The translations under genes and the position numbers were made by a program. Under the pieces are notes generated by a model. The model saw only the letters and a program-made list of their open reading frames with translations. It ran no database searches and was not told the DNA's origin. Of a stretch of 21,055 nucleotides of DNA, positions 7,281-15,524 are shown piece by piece. The stretch covers positions 1,194 to 22,248 of the forward strand of contig DBHI01000066.1 in the NCBI GenBank assembly GCA_002296125.1, read 5' to 3'. Numbering within the stretch: the first letter of the stretch is position 1; each line of letters opens with the position of its first letter. The stretch comes from Anaerolineales bacterium UBA832 (GTDB lineage Bacteria; Chloroflexota; Anaerolineae; Anaerolineales; UBA11657).

Positions 7281-8060
7281 ATGAAAATGGACGCAATTAT
7301 TGGAGCTGGTGGACAAATTAAACAAGATGATCCTTTAACAGAATTGATGGATATAGGCATATCTAAAGCCTTACTGCCTATAGCTGGAAAACCTATGATT
7401 CAATGGACATTGGATGCTGTATCTAAAACAGACCAAATAGACAATGTAATAATTATTGGACTCAATAAATCACATAATCTTTCATGTGAAAATAAAACAA
7501 TATATTATCTAGAAAACCAGGATAGCATCTTTGAGAATGCGCGTGCAGGTTGTAAATTAGCTCTAAAATTAAAACCAACTGCTGATAAAGTATTGTGGAT
7601 TAGTGCTGATTTACCACTTATTGAAAGCAAAATGTTAGACTGGTTTATCACAACTGTCAAAGATACCAACCACGAACTGTACTACCAAATAATTGATCAG
7701 TCAGTAATGGAACAAAAATTTCCACAATCAAAAAGAACTTATACTACACTAAAAAACAGAACAGTGTGTGGTGGAGATGTTAGTGCAGTGAACCCCAACA
7801 TTGCTTCAAATATACATCCTGCTTTCAAACGTATTAGTGAGGCAAGAAAGAGTGTGATCAAGCAGGCAAGTTTAATAGGACTATGGCCTTTAATCCTAAT
7901 GTTAACAAAACAAATGAACACTACAAGAGCTGAAAAACTTATCCAAAATCGTCTAGGTCTTGATGGAATCTTTGTGGACACACCTTATGCAGAAATGGGT
8001 ATGGATGTAGACAAACCAGAACAATATCAAATTGCACAAAAATTATTACAGATTAGATAA
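7281..8060 (+). CDS. MobA-like nucleotidyltransferase (NTP_transf_3 family)
   Basis: A 259-residue protein with the sugar-phosphate/MobA nucleotidyltransferase fold. It shows an AGG turn at residues 9-11, SKALLPIAGKPMIQW (Lys29 in the usual position for binding the nucleotide or sugar phosphate), NVIIIG, and the metal-binding loop SADLPLIE with Asp110. The first loop is AGGQIKQDDPL rather than GGxGxR, a form I recall from a Chloroflexota-rich subgroup. The C-terminal third (GIFVDTPYAEMGMDVDKPEQY) ends like MobA-related enzymes that finish with a DxDxPxD/E-type segment, which binds the second substrate or metal. It probably transfers a nucleotide to a sugar phosphate or cofactor precursor; the substrate is unknown. 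PAP2 follows with no spacing (stop TAA immediately before ATG), so the two are co-translated. Confidence 0.78.
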   Translation: MKMDAIIGAGGQIKQDDPLTELMDIGISKALLPIAGKPMIQWTLDAVSKTDQIDNVIIIGLNKSHNLSCENKTIYYLENQDSIFENARAGCKLALKLKPTADKVLWISADLPLIESKMLDWFITTVKDTNHELYYQIIDQSVMEQKFPQSKRTYTTLKNRTVCGGDVSAVNPNIASNIHPAFKRISEARKSVIKQASLIGLWPLILMLTKQMNTTRAEKLIQNRLGLDGIFVDTPYAEMGMDVDKPEQYQIAQKLLQIR

Positions 8061-8609
8061 ATGACTTTATTTACATATATTCAAAACTTAGATGTCAGTT
8101 TTACAAAAAAACTGTGTGTAGTTGATAGACCTGGAAAGTTACGAGCAATTTCAAAAATTCTTGCCCATTCTGGAGATAGTTGGTATTGGGGTATAGGACT
8201 ATTATGTATTTGGTTATGGGGTAATTCTTCATGGAAAGAATGGGCTTTGTTATTACTATCATCAATTATAGTCACAGCAACTATTGTATTAATTCTAAAG
8301 TTTACAATCAGACGCAAAAGACCATCAGGAACTTGGGGGAAAATATATCGACAGACTGATCCACATTCATTTCCATCAGGACACGCAGCTAGAGCAGGAG
8401 TATTAATTGGAATAACTTATTGGATAGGTCCTGATTGGATCAAAATGATAATGTTAGTATATTCACCATTAATGGCTATTGCTCGCATATCAATGGGGGT
8501 CCACTATTTATCCGATGTAATTGCTGGATTTCTTTTAGGAATGCTAATTTCACCAGCAATTATTGTACTTTCAGCCAATTTAGATTGGATAAAATACCTA
8601 CCATTTTAA
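8061..8609 (+). CDS. PAP2 family membrane phosphatase
   Basis: A 182-residue integral membrane phosphatase of the type 2 phosphatidic acid phosphatase family, complete at usual length. The tripartite active site is intact: KX6RP as Lys80 to Arg87-Pro88, PSGH at 105-108 with His108, and RX5HX3D as Arg142, His148 and Asp152. About five hydrophobic helices surround these motifs. Family members dephosphorylate lipid phosphates such as undecaprenyl pyrophosphate, phosphatidate or phosphatidylglycerol phosphate outside the membrane. With wecB and the GT2 gene nearby, recycling of a polyprenyl carrier is a reasonable guess but not shown. The ATG follows the previous stop directly, indicating translational coupling with the nucleotidyltransferase. 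Confidence 0.9.
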   Translation: MTLFTYIQNLDVSFTKKLCVVDRPGKLRAISKILAHSGDSWYWGIGLLCIWLWGNSSWKEWALLLLSSIIVTATIVLILKFTIRRKRPSGTWGKIYRQTDPHSFPSGHAARAGVLIGITYWIGPDWIKMIMLVYSPLMAIARISMGVHYLSDVIAGFLLGMLISPAIIVLSANLDWIKYLPF

Positions 8610-8631
8610 TATAACAAAATAAAGAAAATAC

Positions 8632-9819
8632 TCACAATGTAACACGGCGCAACAAATCCAAACCTAGACTTGCAGCCCATTCACCTGCATATGCAACATG
8701 ACCACCATAACTTCGCATTGTTGTTTGTCTAGATTCATCACTGGATTTCCAAAGCTGTACACCAATTTTTATCTTTTCATAGGTCACATTAAGAACAGAA
8801 GCAATCACAAAATCATTTTTGTTGTAGACACGAGAATATTCTATCATTTGTTCTAAAGTACCTTCAATGTCATTTTCTTGCATAAAATTATTACCTAACA
8901 AAAAACCTGTATCAAAAATTCCCATACATTTGTCTGCTTCAGCAAAACTTTTTATTAATTGACCAGTACTCCCACACTCTACTACCGAAACTGTATGATC
9001 GACTCGTTTTAATTGATTTAATACAACTGAAGCTAGACTCTGACCGTCAACACCAAACACAAAGTCACCCAAATTTGAACGTACATCCTTCTCTACATCA
9101 TCAATCAATCTATCTACCTCTTCTTCAGAAGAACCAGTTGCAGTAATTCTAATATCAACTTGACCCTGATGAGCATTAAGTCCAACTACTGGATTAGTCA
9201 ACGACTCAAGATGACCAATATTTGCATCAATTACACTTTCTCCTGCTCCAACTGTATGTATTACTCTTTTCTTAATAATATGAATATTTGCATAATATTT
9301 CTTTAAATACGGAACAATTTCATTTTTGAGTAAATACTTCATTTCCCTAGGTACGCCTGGTAAACATATGATACATTTGTCCTTATGTTCAACAATAAAT
9401 ATAGGAGCAGTACCAACAGGATTTTCAATAGAAATAGCATCTTGAGGAATATAAGCTTGTTGAAGATTATTATCACTCATTTTTCTATCCCATTTCTTAA
9501 ATCGTTCGCTAATCTGTTCTAATAATTCCTCTTTAAACACTAATGAACGACTAACAGCATTGGCTACTGCTAACCTAGTCTTATCATCGACTGTTGGTCC
9601 CAAACCACCAGTAGTCAAAACAACATCGGATCTAGCCAATGCTAAACTTATAGCTGCAGAAATTTTATTTTCATCATCCCCAACAGCAGCTATATTTCCT
9701 GTAGAAATACCAATATCAGAAAAAACTCTGGATATATAGGCACTATTAGTATCTACAATATAACCTGACAAAAGCTCACTGCCAATTGCAATAATTTCTG
9801 CAGTAGGGTTATTAACCAT
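8632..9819 (-). CDS. cinA: CinA-like protein with degenerate C-terminal deamidase domain
   Basis: A 395-residue two-domain protein. Residues 1-170 are the MoCF-like domain (AEIIAIGSELLSG; VVLTTGGLGPTVDD at 66-79; CLPGVPREM), which in CinA hydrolyses ADP-ribose-type pyrophosphates in pyridine-nucleotide repair. A middle linker domain follows (to about 260). The C-terminal 120 residues should be the PncC/NMN deamidase domain, whose signature is AESCTGG with a serine nucleophile. Here the matching place reads VECGSTGQL (Glu281-Cys282-Gly283-Ser284) and the later TGIAGPGG loop is absent. The fold may remain but deamidase activity is doubtful. It lies downstream of def on the minus strand, 142 bases apart; that gap has no other gene I can support. 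Confidence 0.88.
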   Translation of the reverse strand: MVNNPTAEIIAIGSELLSGYIVDTNSAYISRVFSDIGISTGNIAAVGDDENKISAAISLALARSDVVLTTGGLGPTVDDKTRLAVANAVSRSLVFKEELLEQISERFKKWDRKMSDNNLQQAYIPQDAISIENPVGTAPIFIVEHKDKCIICLPGVPREMKYLLKNEIVPYLKKYYANIHIIKKRVIHTVGAGESVIDANIGHLESLTNPVVGLNAHQGQVDIRITATGSSEEEVDRLIDDVEKDVRSNLGDFVFGVDGQSLASVVLNQLKRVDHTVSVVECGSTGQLIKSFAEADKCMGIFDTGFLLGNNFMQENDIEGTLEQMIEYSRVYNKNDFVIASVLNVTYEKIKIGVQLWKSSDESRQTTMRSYGGHVAYAGEWAASLGLDLLRRVTL

Positions 9820-9961
9820 GCGTCACCAATACCTTCAATTATTACTTGAATAAATTATCAAAATGTATATCAACTCAATCTAAAATACTTATACAAACCA
9901 AAATCATGAATACACGCCGTAAGTATATAATATTTGTTGAGACAATAACACTTGTGAATCA

Positions 9962-10486
9962 CTACGACTCAGCATTATCATCAGCCATCCATATCTTTTC
10001 AGCTTTATCTATAAATAAAACGCCATCTAAATGATCATATTCATGTTGAATGACACGTGCCATCCATCCAAATGTCTGTAGTTTACGTTTTTGACCAAAT
10101 CTGTCGAGATATTTGACCACAATATTTGAAGATCGTGCAACATCACCCAAATATCCTGGTATTGACAAGCATCCTTCTGTTTTGATTACAGTTTCTTGAG
10201 ACATTTTTGTGATTCTCGGATTAATCATCACATGCATACGACCTATACCTGGAGCAATATCTCTAATATTGTCATCAACCTCTTCAGGTTCTTCATCTAC
10301 ATAAGCAACAAAAAATCGAAATCCATATCCTACCTGAGGTGCAGCCAAACCAACTCCTGAAGCATCAAGCATCGTCTCTATCATATCATCTATCATATCT
10401 TGTAACTGATCATCAAAAGACATAACATTTTTTGATTTTTTACGTAATATTGGATTGTTTGGATTAATAATTGTTAACAAAGACAT
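9962..10486 (-). CDS. def: Peptide deformylase
   Basis: A 174-residue metallohydrolase that removes the formyl group from nascent protein N-termini. All three signature motifs are present: GVGLAAPQ (44-51), EGCLS (104-108, with metal ligand Cys106) and QHEYDHL (147-153, with metal ligands His148 and His152 and catalytic Glu149). Between motifs I and II there is an acidic stretch, VDEEPEEVDDNIRDI, that makes the loop longer than in E. coli Def. No methionyl-tRNA formyltransferase gene accompanies it here. ATG 10486 gives the usual N-terminus (LLTIINPNNPILRKKSK); no Shine-Dalgarno is visible. It is transcribed divergently from ftsK. Confidence 0.95.
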   Translation of the reverse strand: MSLLTIINPNNPILRKKSKNVMSFDDQLQDMIDDMIETMLDASGVGLAAPQVGYGFRFFVAYVDEEPEEVDDNIRDIAPGIGRMHVMINPRITKMSQETVIKTEGCLSIPGYLGDVARSSNIVVKYLDRFGQKRKLQTFGWMARVIQHEYDHLDGVLFIDKAEKIWMADDNAES

Positions 10487-10719
10487 AAAATTCTAGTTAC
10501 ATGTGAAAATTTTCAAAAATTTTCAATAAAACATTATTATTTGATCAAAACTACACCTAGCTCATGTACTGATTGTAACATCAACATTATGTTTACATTT
10601 AAAATACATATAACTTTATTTCAACAATAGCAATGTCAATAAAATATATAGAATTGGCATCACACTTGCTACCTATAGCTAATAATATTCACAACAATAT
10701 ACATTAAAGCATATTATAT
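10487..10719. other. Divergent AT-rich intergenic region between def and ftsK, with short repeat
   Basis: 233 bases that must hold the start signals of both def (minus) and ftsK (plus). A tandem near-repeat of AAAATTTTC lies at 10506-10524; its first copy with the preceding G (10505-10514) is a 10-bp palindrome. It is 19 bases upstream of def. I found no convincing -35/-10 pair with good spacing for either gene, and no hidden coding sequence or RNA fold that I can support. Confidence 0.35.
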
Positions 10720-12948
10720 ATGACAAAAAATCAAAAACTTGATGTCTTAGGAGTCCTATTATCATTCAGTGGACTATTGCTATTACTTGCATTATTTTCA
10801 CCCAACAATAGTCCAATAGTAAATACAATAGTGTCTTACCTATATCTCATTTTTGGAATTGGCAGATATATTGTTGCTGCTAGTTTAACAATTATTGGTA
10901 TGCTCATTATATTACGACACTTCACTGAAAATCTACCTGAGATAGAACCTGAACAATTCGTTGGAATATTGTTACTTTTTATTGCCATTATTACAACTTT
11001 AAGTGTACTAATCAATTCAACAATTGGTGGAATGCTTGGTAGTTATATTGCTAATACAATGATGAGAGGTTTGGGAACAATTGGAACAATTATCGCTTTA
11101 ATTGCATGGATTGCAATAGGAGCTATTTTCGCATTCAAAACATCTGTAGAAACGATTATCAACCTTTTCACATCATTATCCATAGAACCACAATACATAC
11201 CAAAATTTGCAAGAACTAAAAACAATAAGGTTAAGAATAGTTCAAAACAAGATACCAAAAAAGATGAAATAAGTATAGATCATATGCAATCTATACAAAG
11301 CAAAGATACAGATCAATCTCATACAGAGGATCTTCATAACGAAATTGACGAACAACTTTTACAAACTAATTCTAATGTTAACAACGAATCTCAAAAATGG
11401 GTATTACCAAAAACAGCATCTATCTTAGCATTAGGAACTGAATTAACGGCAGATGATGAGTACGACAGAGAAAGAGCACAAATAATTGAAGAGACTCTAC
11501 TATCATTTGGTGCACCTGGAAGAGTAATTGAAATCAATCGTGGTCCAACAATCACACAGTTTGGAGTAGAACCTGATTTCGTCTCAAATAGATCTGGTAA
11601 ACGTACAAAAGTGAAAGTCAACAAAATATCTGCACTAGCAGATGATCTAGCTCTGGCCTTAGCAGCAGCTTCCATCAGAATTGAAGCGCCAGTTCCAGGA
11701 AAAGGTTACATTGGTATGGAGGTTCCTAACTCAACTAGTTCACAAGTAGCCCTCCGTGATCTAATAGAGTCAAAAGCATACAAATCGATTAAATCTCCAC
11801 TTGCATTATGTTTAGGACAAGATGTTTCCGGAGCACCAATATGTGCAGATTTGAGATCTATGCCTCATCTATTAATTGCAGGTACTACAGGATCTGGTAA
11901 AAGTGTTTGTGTAAATGGAATTATAGCAACATTACTACTAAACAATAGCCCAGATACTCTAAAGATGCTCATGATCGATCCTAAACGTGTTGAGCTAACA
12001 ACATATCGCCACATACCTCATCTATTAGTACCCGTTATAGTTGATGTAAATAAAGTGGTTTCTAGTCTTCAATGGATTTCAAGGGAAATGGACAATCGTT
12101 ATAGCAAATTTTCCAATATTGGAGCACGTAACATCGAGGACTTTAATAAGAAAGCATTCAAACATGATGAAGAAAAACTACCATATATAGTCGTAATAGT
12201 AGATGAATTGGCTGACTTAATGATGGCATCTGCTGAAGATACAGAACAAATAATTACACGTTTAGCACAAATGGCCAGAGCCACGGGAATTCATCTAATC
12301 ATCTCCACTCAAAGACCTTCTTCCGACGTTGTTACAGGACTTATTAAAGCTAATTTCCCTGCTAGGATTGCATTTGCAGTAGCATCATTAATTGACAGCC
12401 GAGTAATTCTAGATCATCCTGGAGCAGAGAGACTTCTAGGACGCGGAGACATGTTGTTTCAAGCACCAGATGCAGCTCAACCTTTACGCATGCAAGGAAC
12501 ATACGTATCAGACACAGAATTACGCAAACTGGTACGACACTGGAGAGATCTAAATAAAAATAGCATCAATACAACAAATGAACAGATATCGGAAAAAGAT
12601 GAAAACAATTCAGATGATGATACACATGAAAATCAAGAAGCACAAAATCTGAGTGAGGAAATTGAAAATTTAGCTAAAGTTGAAGAACGCGATGAGTTGT
12701 ATGACAAAGCAATCATGATTATACAACAACAAGATCGTGCATCTATTTCTATGCTACAGCGTCACTTACGCATAGGATATACTAGAGCTGCAAAATTGAT
12801 AGATGATCTAGAAGAAAATGGGATAATTGGGCCTGCCAAATCAGGTGCAAAACAAAGAGATGTCTTATTTAAATCATCTGATTCAACAGATTTATCTGAT
12901 AGATTTGATGAAACAATAGAACCAATTTCAGATAACAAAAACCCATAA
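10720..12948 (+). CDS. ftsK: FtsK/SpoIIIE DNA translocase
   Basis: A 742-residue septum-associated ATP-driven DNA pump used in chromosome segregation. Residues 8-140 hold about four membrane helices; 150-235 form a polar Gln/Ser/Asp-rich linker, shorter than in E. coli FtsK. The motor follows: alpha domain from WVLPKTASIL to about 330; Walker A GTTGSGKSV at 388-396; the IDPKRVEL segment; Walker B IVVIVDELADLMM with Asp495 and Glu496; and STQRPSSDVVTGLIKANFPARIAF. The last 70-80 residues, AIMIIQQQDRASISMLQRHLRIGYTRAAKLI and following, are the gamma winged-helix domain that reads KOPS-like polarity sequences. The length suits SpoIIIE-like proteins. ATG 10720 has no Shine-Dalgarno (preceded by CATATTATAT). 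It is convergent with the DsrE-like gene. Confidence 0.97.
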   Translation: MTKNQKLDVLGVLLSFSGLLLLLALFSPNNSPIVNTIVSYLYLIFGIGRYIVAASLTIIGMLIILRHFTENLPEIEPEQFVGILLLFIAIITTLSVLINSTIGGMLGSYIANTMMRGLGTIGTIIALIAWIAIGAIFAFKTSVETIINLFTSLSIEPQYIPKFARTKNNKVKNSSKQDTKKDEISIDHMQSIQSKDTDQSHTEDLHNEIDEQLLQTNSNVNNESQKWVLPKTASILALGTELTADDEYDRERAQIIEETLLSFGAPGRVIEINRGPTITQFGVEPDFVSNRSGKRTKVKVNKISALADDLALALAAASIRIEAPVPGKGYIGMEVPNSTSSQVALRDLIESKAYKSIKSPLALCLGQDVSGAPICADLRSMPHLLIAGTTGSGKSVCVNGIIATLLLNNSPDTLKMLMIDPKRVELTTYRHIPHLLVPVIVDVNKVVSSLQWISREMDNRYSKFSNIGARNIEDFNKKAFKHDEEKLPYIVVIVDELADLMMASAEDTEQIITRLAQMARATGIHLIISTQRPSSDVVTGLIKANFPARIAFAVASLIDSRVILDHPGAERLLGRGDMLFQAPDAAQPLRMQGTYVSDTELRKLVRHWRDLNKNSINTTNEQISEKDENNSDDDTHENQEAQNLSEEIENLAKVEERDELYDKAIMIIQQQDRASISMLQRHLRIGYTRAAKLIDDLEENGIIGPAKSGAKQRDVLFKSSDSTDLSDRFDETIEPISDNKNP

Positions 12949-12968
12949 ATATTACTTTATAGTGTAAT

Positions 12969-13361
12969 TTACAAAGTAATCACATGATCGGGCATGTTGC
13001 CTGAAAGAGCACTATATAAATCAGGAAAACATCCTACTCCCACCCCATCAACTACATCAAGAGGAACACATCTATCAGAATCTGAAACATCTGGAGCACT
13101 CCATTTGGGAGTTCCTTGTGCTAAGTTTCTAAACAATGCACACATATCACACATCATTAGCAATATATTTTTTTCTGCAGCAATTTTTGAAAGTCTCTCT
13201 CCAATAGGATCACCTTTCCGTAAAACATAAGTATTGTCATCAAAAAAAAACATTCCAACAACTGTGACTACATGCGTATCAGCTTCTAATTGAGGCAAAA
13301 TCATTTGCCCTAATTTATATGCTGAAGCATGTGGACTATTAAATACATAAGCAATCTTCAC
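12969..13361 (-). CDS. DsrE-like small protein
   Basis: A 130-residue soluble alpha/beta protein of the DsrE/DsrF-like sulfur-relay type. It starts with a beta strand and loop MKIAYVFNSPHASAYKLGQMIL, then VVTVVGMFFFDDNTYVLRKGDPIGERL and a cysteine pair CDMC (Cys71, Cys74), with further cysteines at 97 and 111. In DsrE-like proteins a cysteine in this region carries persulfide sulfur, so sulfur transfer or a redox role is plausible. No other sulfur genes are nearby. The initiator is GTG at 13361-13359, supported by a GAGG site five to six bases upstream; the protein then begins with the family-like MKIAYVFNS. Its end forms an inverted repeat with the ftsK tail (12951-12958 and 12973-12980), which lacks a T-run. 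Confidence 0.72.
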   Translation of the reverse strand: MKIAYVFNSPHASAYKLGQMILPQLEADTHVVTVVGMFFFDDNTYVLRKGDPIGERLSKIAAEKNILLMMCDMCALFRNLAQGTPKWSAPDVSDSDRCVPLDVVDGVGVGCFPDLYSALSGNMPDHVITL

Positions 13362-13366
13362 TAGTT

Positions 13367-13372
13367 ACCTCT
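13367..13372 (-). promoter_or_regulatory. Ribosome binding site setting the GTG start of the DsrE-like gene
   Basis: Read on the minus strand, AGAGGT precedes GTG 13361 with about five bases between. There is no in-frame ATG upstream near it, so the GTG is taken as the start. Confidence 0.7.
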
Positions 13373-13400
13373 ATATCTTTTTATTATTAATATATATTTA

Positions 13401-13429
13401 ATTTTATAATTCAATTTGATTCATTGCAA
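13401..13429 (-). promoter_or_regulatory. Candidate promoter of the DsrE-like gene
   Basis: On the minus strand TTGCAA (13429-13424) is followed after 17 bases by TAAAAT (13406-13401), four and five matches out of six. The start of transcription would fall near 13394, giving a leader of about 33 bases. Confidence 0.5.
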
Positions 13430-13493
13430 TAATAATTAGGATGATTAAGATTTGCTATTGTGACAATGTAATACAACTGATCGCAATGACATC

Positions 13494-13522
13494 TTGATAC
13501 AAAAACAATTTTATTATATAGT
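13494..13522 (+). promoter_or_regulatory. Sigma70-type promoter for fabF-rnc-rmlD-like operon
   Basis: TTGATA (13494-13499) and TATAGT (13517-13522) are 17 bases apart, each matching five of six consensus bases. Transcription would start near 13529, about 56 bases before the fabF ATG. A small inverted repeat, TTGCTT-CA-AAGCAA at 13549-13562, lies in the leader; its two-base centre suits a protein site better than a hairpin. Confidence 0.68.
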
Positions 13523-13569
13523 CTGTTAGTATATCAACACAAAATATATTGCTTCAAAGCAAAATTATA

Positions 13570-13575
13570 GGTGAG
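13570..13575 (+). promoter_or_regulatory. Ribosome binding site setting the fabF start
   Basis: GGTGAG lies nine bases before ATG 13585. It supports MRRVVVTGIGA as the N-terminus over a TTG 12 codons upstream. Confidence 0.65.
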
Positions 13576-13584
13576 AGCAATCTA

Positions 13585-14820
13585 ATGAGACGAGTAGTAG
13601 TTACTGGTATAGGTGCAATAAGCCCAATTGGATTAACGGCACAAGAGAGTTGGAAAAATTGTACCAATGGAATTAGTGGAGTAGCACCAATCACTTTATT
13701 TGATTCTAGTGATTTTTTAGTACAAATTGCATGTGAAGTTAAAGATTTTGATCCCAAAAAATATATGAGTCCTGCTCATGCGAGACGACGTGATCGATGT
13801 CAGCAACTAGCTGTTGCTGCAGGAAAACAAGCTCTCGAAGATTCTGGTCTAGAAGTTCATGAAGAAAATGCAGATAGAATAGGAGTCATCATCAGCAGTT
13901 CTATAGGAGGAATATCATCATTAGATGATTCTGTACGTCATATGGTAAGTCATGGGCCTCGAAGAGTGAGTCCTTTAACTATACCAATGTTAATGCCTAA
14001 TGGACCAAGTGGACTAGTAGCTATTGAAATTGGTGCAAATGGACCTGCATTATCAGTTGCATCAGCATGTGCATCCAGTTCAGACGGCATTGGAATGGCA
14101 TGGCAACAAATACGTAATGGACTTTGTGATGCAGTACTTGCTGGAGGTTCTGAGGCCACAATATGTAAAATAGGTATTGCATCATTTGATCGTTTAGGAG
14201 CAATGAGTAGAAGAAATGATGATTATTCAATGACTCCCCAACCATTTGATAAAAACAGGGACGGACTAGTAATGGGTGAAGGATCATGTGTACTAGTATT
14301 AGAAGAATATAACCATGCTAAAAAACGTGGTGCAAAAATACTAGCGGAACTAGCAGGATACGGAGTAACTGCTGATGCATTTCATATAACTGCACCGCAT
14401 AATGAAGGTAAAGGTGGTGCTAAAGCTATGATACAAGCAATGTCTATAGCAAAAGTAAATGAGTCATCAATAGACTATATCAATGCACACGGAACGGCAA
14501 CACCTTTAAATGATGTTTCAGAAACACATGCAATTAAATCTGTGTTTGCGGATAGAGCTTATAAGATCCCCATCTCTTCTACCAAGTCAATGACAGGACA
14601 TATGATGGGTTCAACTGGATCATTGGAGGCTTGTTTCTGTGTCAAAGCAATTGAATCACAAATATGTCCACCAACAATACACTATGAAACACCTGATCCT
14701 GATTGTGATTTAGATTATGTACCCAATACTGCACGTGACACTAACATTAATATTGCCATTAGTAACTCATTTGGATTTGGAGGACATAATTCTGTACTCT
14801 TATTCAAAAAAATTACATGA
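13585..14820 (+). CDS. fabF: 3-oxoacyl-[acyl-carrier-protein] synthase II (KAS II)
   Basis: A 411-residue condensing enzyme that extends acyl-ACP with malonyl-ACP in type II fatty-acid synthesis. It begins with MRRVVVTGIGAISPIG, as FabF proteins do. The catalytic triad is intact: Cys162 in SACASSSDGI, His302 in NAHGTATPLND and His339 in KSMTGHMMGSTG, with Lys334 preceding. The C-terminal NSFGFGGHN glycine-rich loop is present. Length is standard. No acpP, fabD or fabG gene is next to it; it leads a three-gene operon with rnc and an RmlD-like reductase. The stop overlaps the rnc start (ATGA), so the two are translationally coupled. Confidence 0.96.
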   Translation: MRRVVVTGIGAISPIGLTAQESWKNCTNGISGVAPITLFDSSDFLVQIACEVKDFDPKKYMSPAHARRRDRCQQLAVAAGKQALEDSGLEVHEENADRIGVIISSSIGGISSLDDSVRHMVSHGPRRVSPLTIPMLMPNGPSGLVAIEIGANGPALSVASACASSSDGIGMAWQQIRNGLCDAVLAGGSEATICKIGIASFDRLGAMSRRNDDYSMTPQPFDKNRDGLVMGEGSCVLVLEEYNHAKKRGAKILAELAGYGVTADAFHITAPHNEGKGGAKAMIQAMSIAKVNESSIDYINAHGTATPLNDVSETHAIKSVFADRAYKIPISSTKSMTGHMMGSTGSLEACFCVKAIESQICPPTIHYETPDPDCDLDYVPNTARDTNINIAISNSFGFGGHNSVLLFKKIT

Positions 14821-15524
14821 ATAATCTGCATATTTTTCAAAATCGCATTGGATATACATTTAGGGACCCTACACTACTGATTCAAGCTTTAACTCATAGT
14901 TCCAGTATAAATGAAAATAACGAATTAAATACTGACAATGAACGTCTTGAATTTTTAGGTGATGCAGTATTAAATTTCATAGCAGCAACTATTTTATTTG
15001 ATACATTCAAAGAATTTGACGTAGGGGAACTCACAAAATTGCGATGGGCTTTAGTATGTAATGAACAATTATCAAGTCTATCACGTAAATATGGTATTGG
15101 AGAAGAACTATTACTAGGAAAAGGTGAAGAAGGATCAGGTGGTCGTGACCGAGAAGGACTTTTATCTGATGCCTTTGAAGCATTAATTGGAGCAATTTTT
15201 CTAGATTCAGATTTACAAACAGTTCGAATGTTTCTTGAACCACTTCTATTAAAACAAGCACAAGAATCTCTTGAAAACCGTGATCACATTGATAACAAGA
15301 GTAAATTACAAGAATATGCGCAAAAAAACCTAGGATATACTCCTGTTTATCTCACCGTAACTGAGAGTGGCCCTGATCACAATAAAGAGTTTACTGTACA
15401 GGTTAAAATTGGCAAACAAAACTTTGGAATAGGTAAAGGACCTAGCAAAAGATTGGCTGAACAAGCTGCAGCTCAAATAACTATACAAAATATTGACAAC
15501 TTAGATCAATATAGCAATGAGTAA
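14817..15524 (+). CDS. rnc: Ribonuclease III
   Basis: A 235-residue double-strand-specific endoribonuclease that processes rRNA and mRNA. The signature NERLEFLGDAVL holds Glu45 and Asp49; the second acidic pair is Asp118 and Glu121 in DAFEALIGAIFLD, completing the four metal-binding acids. Residues from about 158 to 228 form a double-stranded RNA binding domain (KSKLQEYAQKNLGYTPVYL and RLAEQAAAQITIQ). Length is normal. It overlaps fabF by four bases and the following gene by eight, so the three are a tightly coupled operon; a fabF-rnc pairing is common in bacteria. Confidence 0.97.
   Translation: MNNLHIFQNRIGYTFRDPTLLIQALTHSSSINENNELNTDNERLEFLGDAVLNFIAATILFDTFKEFDVGELTKLRWALVCNEQLSSLSRKYGIGEELLLGKGEEGSGGRDREGLLSDAFEALIGAIFLDSDLQTVRMFLEPLLLKQAQESLENRDHIDNKSKLQEYAQKNLGYTPVYLTVTESGPDHNKEFTVQVKIGKQNFGIGKGPSKRLAEQAAAQITIQNIDNLDQYSNE

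Noticed and set aside
9846..10034. A small plus-strand frame between cinA and def
   Set aside because: No ribosome binding site, overlaps the conserved C-terminus of def, and composition resembles random AT-rich sequence.
12951..12980. Inverted repeat ATTACTTT / AAAGTAAT between ftsK and the DsrE-like gene as a terminator
   Set aside because: The stem is AT-rich with a 14-base loop and no T-run on either strand; it may help stop convergent transcripts but I cannot call it.
13039..14287. Opposite-strand open frames inside the DsrE-like gene and fabF
   Set aside because: They are shadows of genes confirmed by catalytic motifs and lack start signals of their own.
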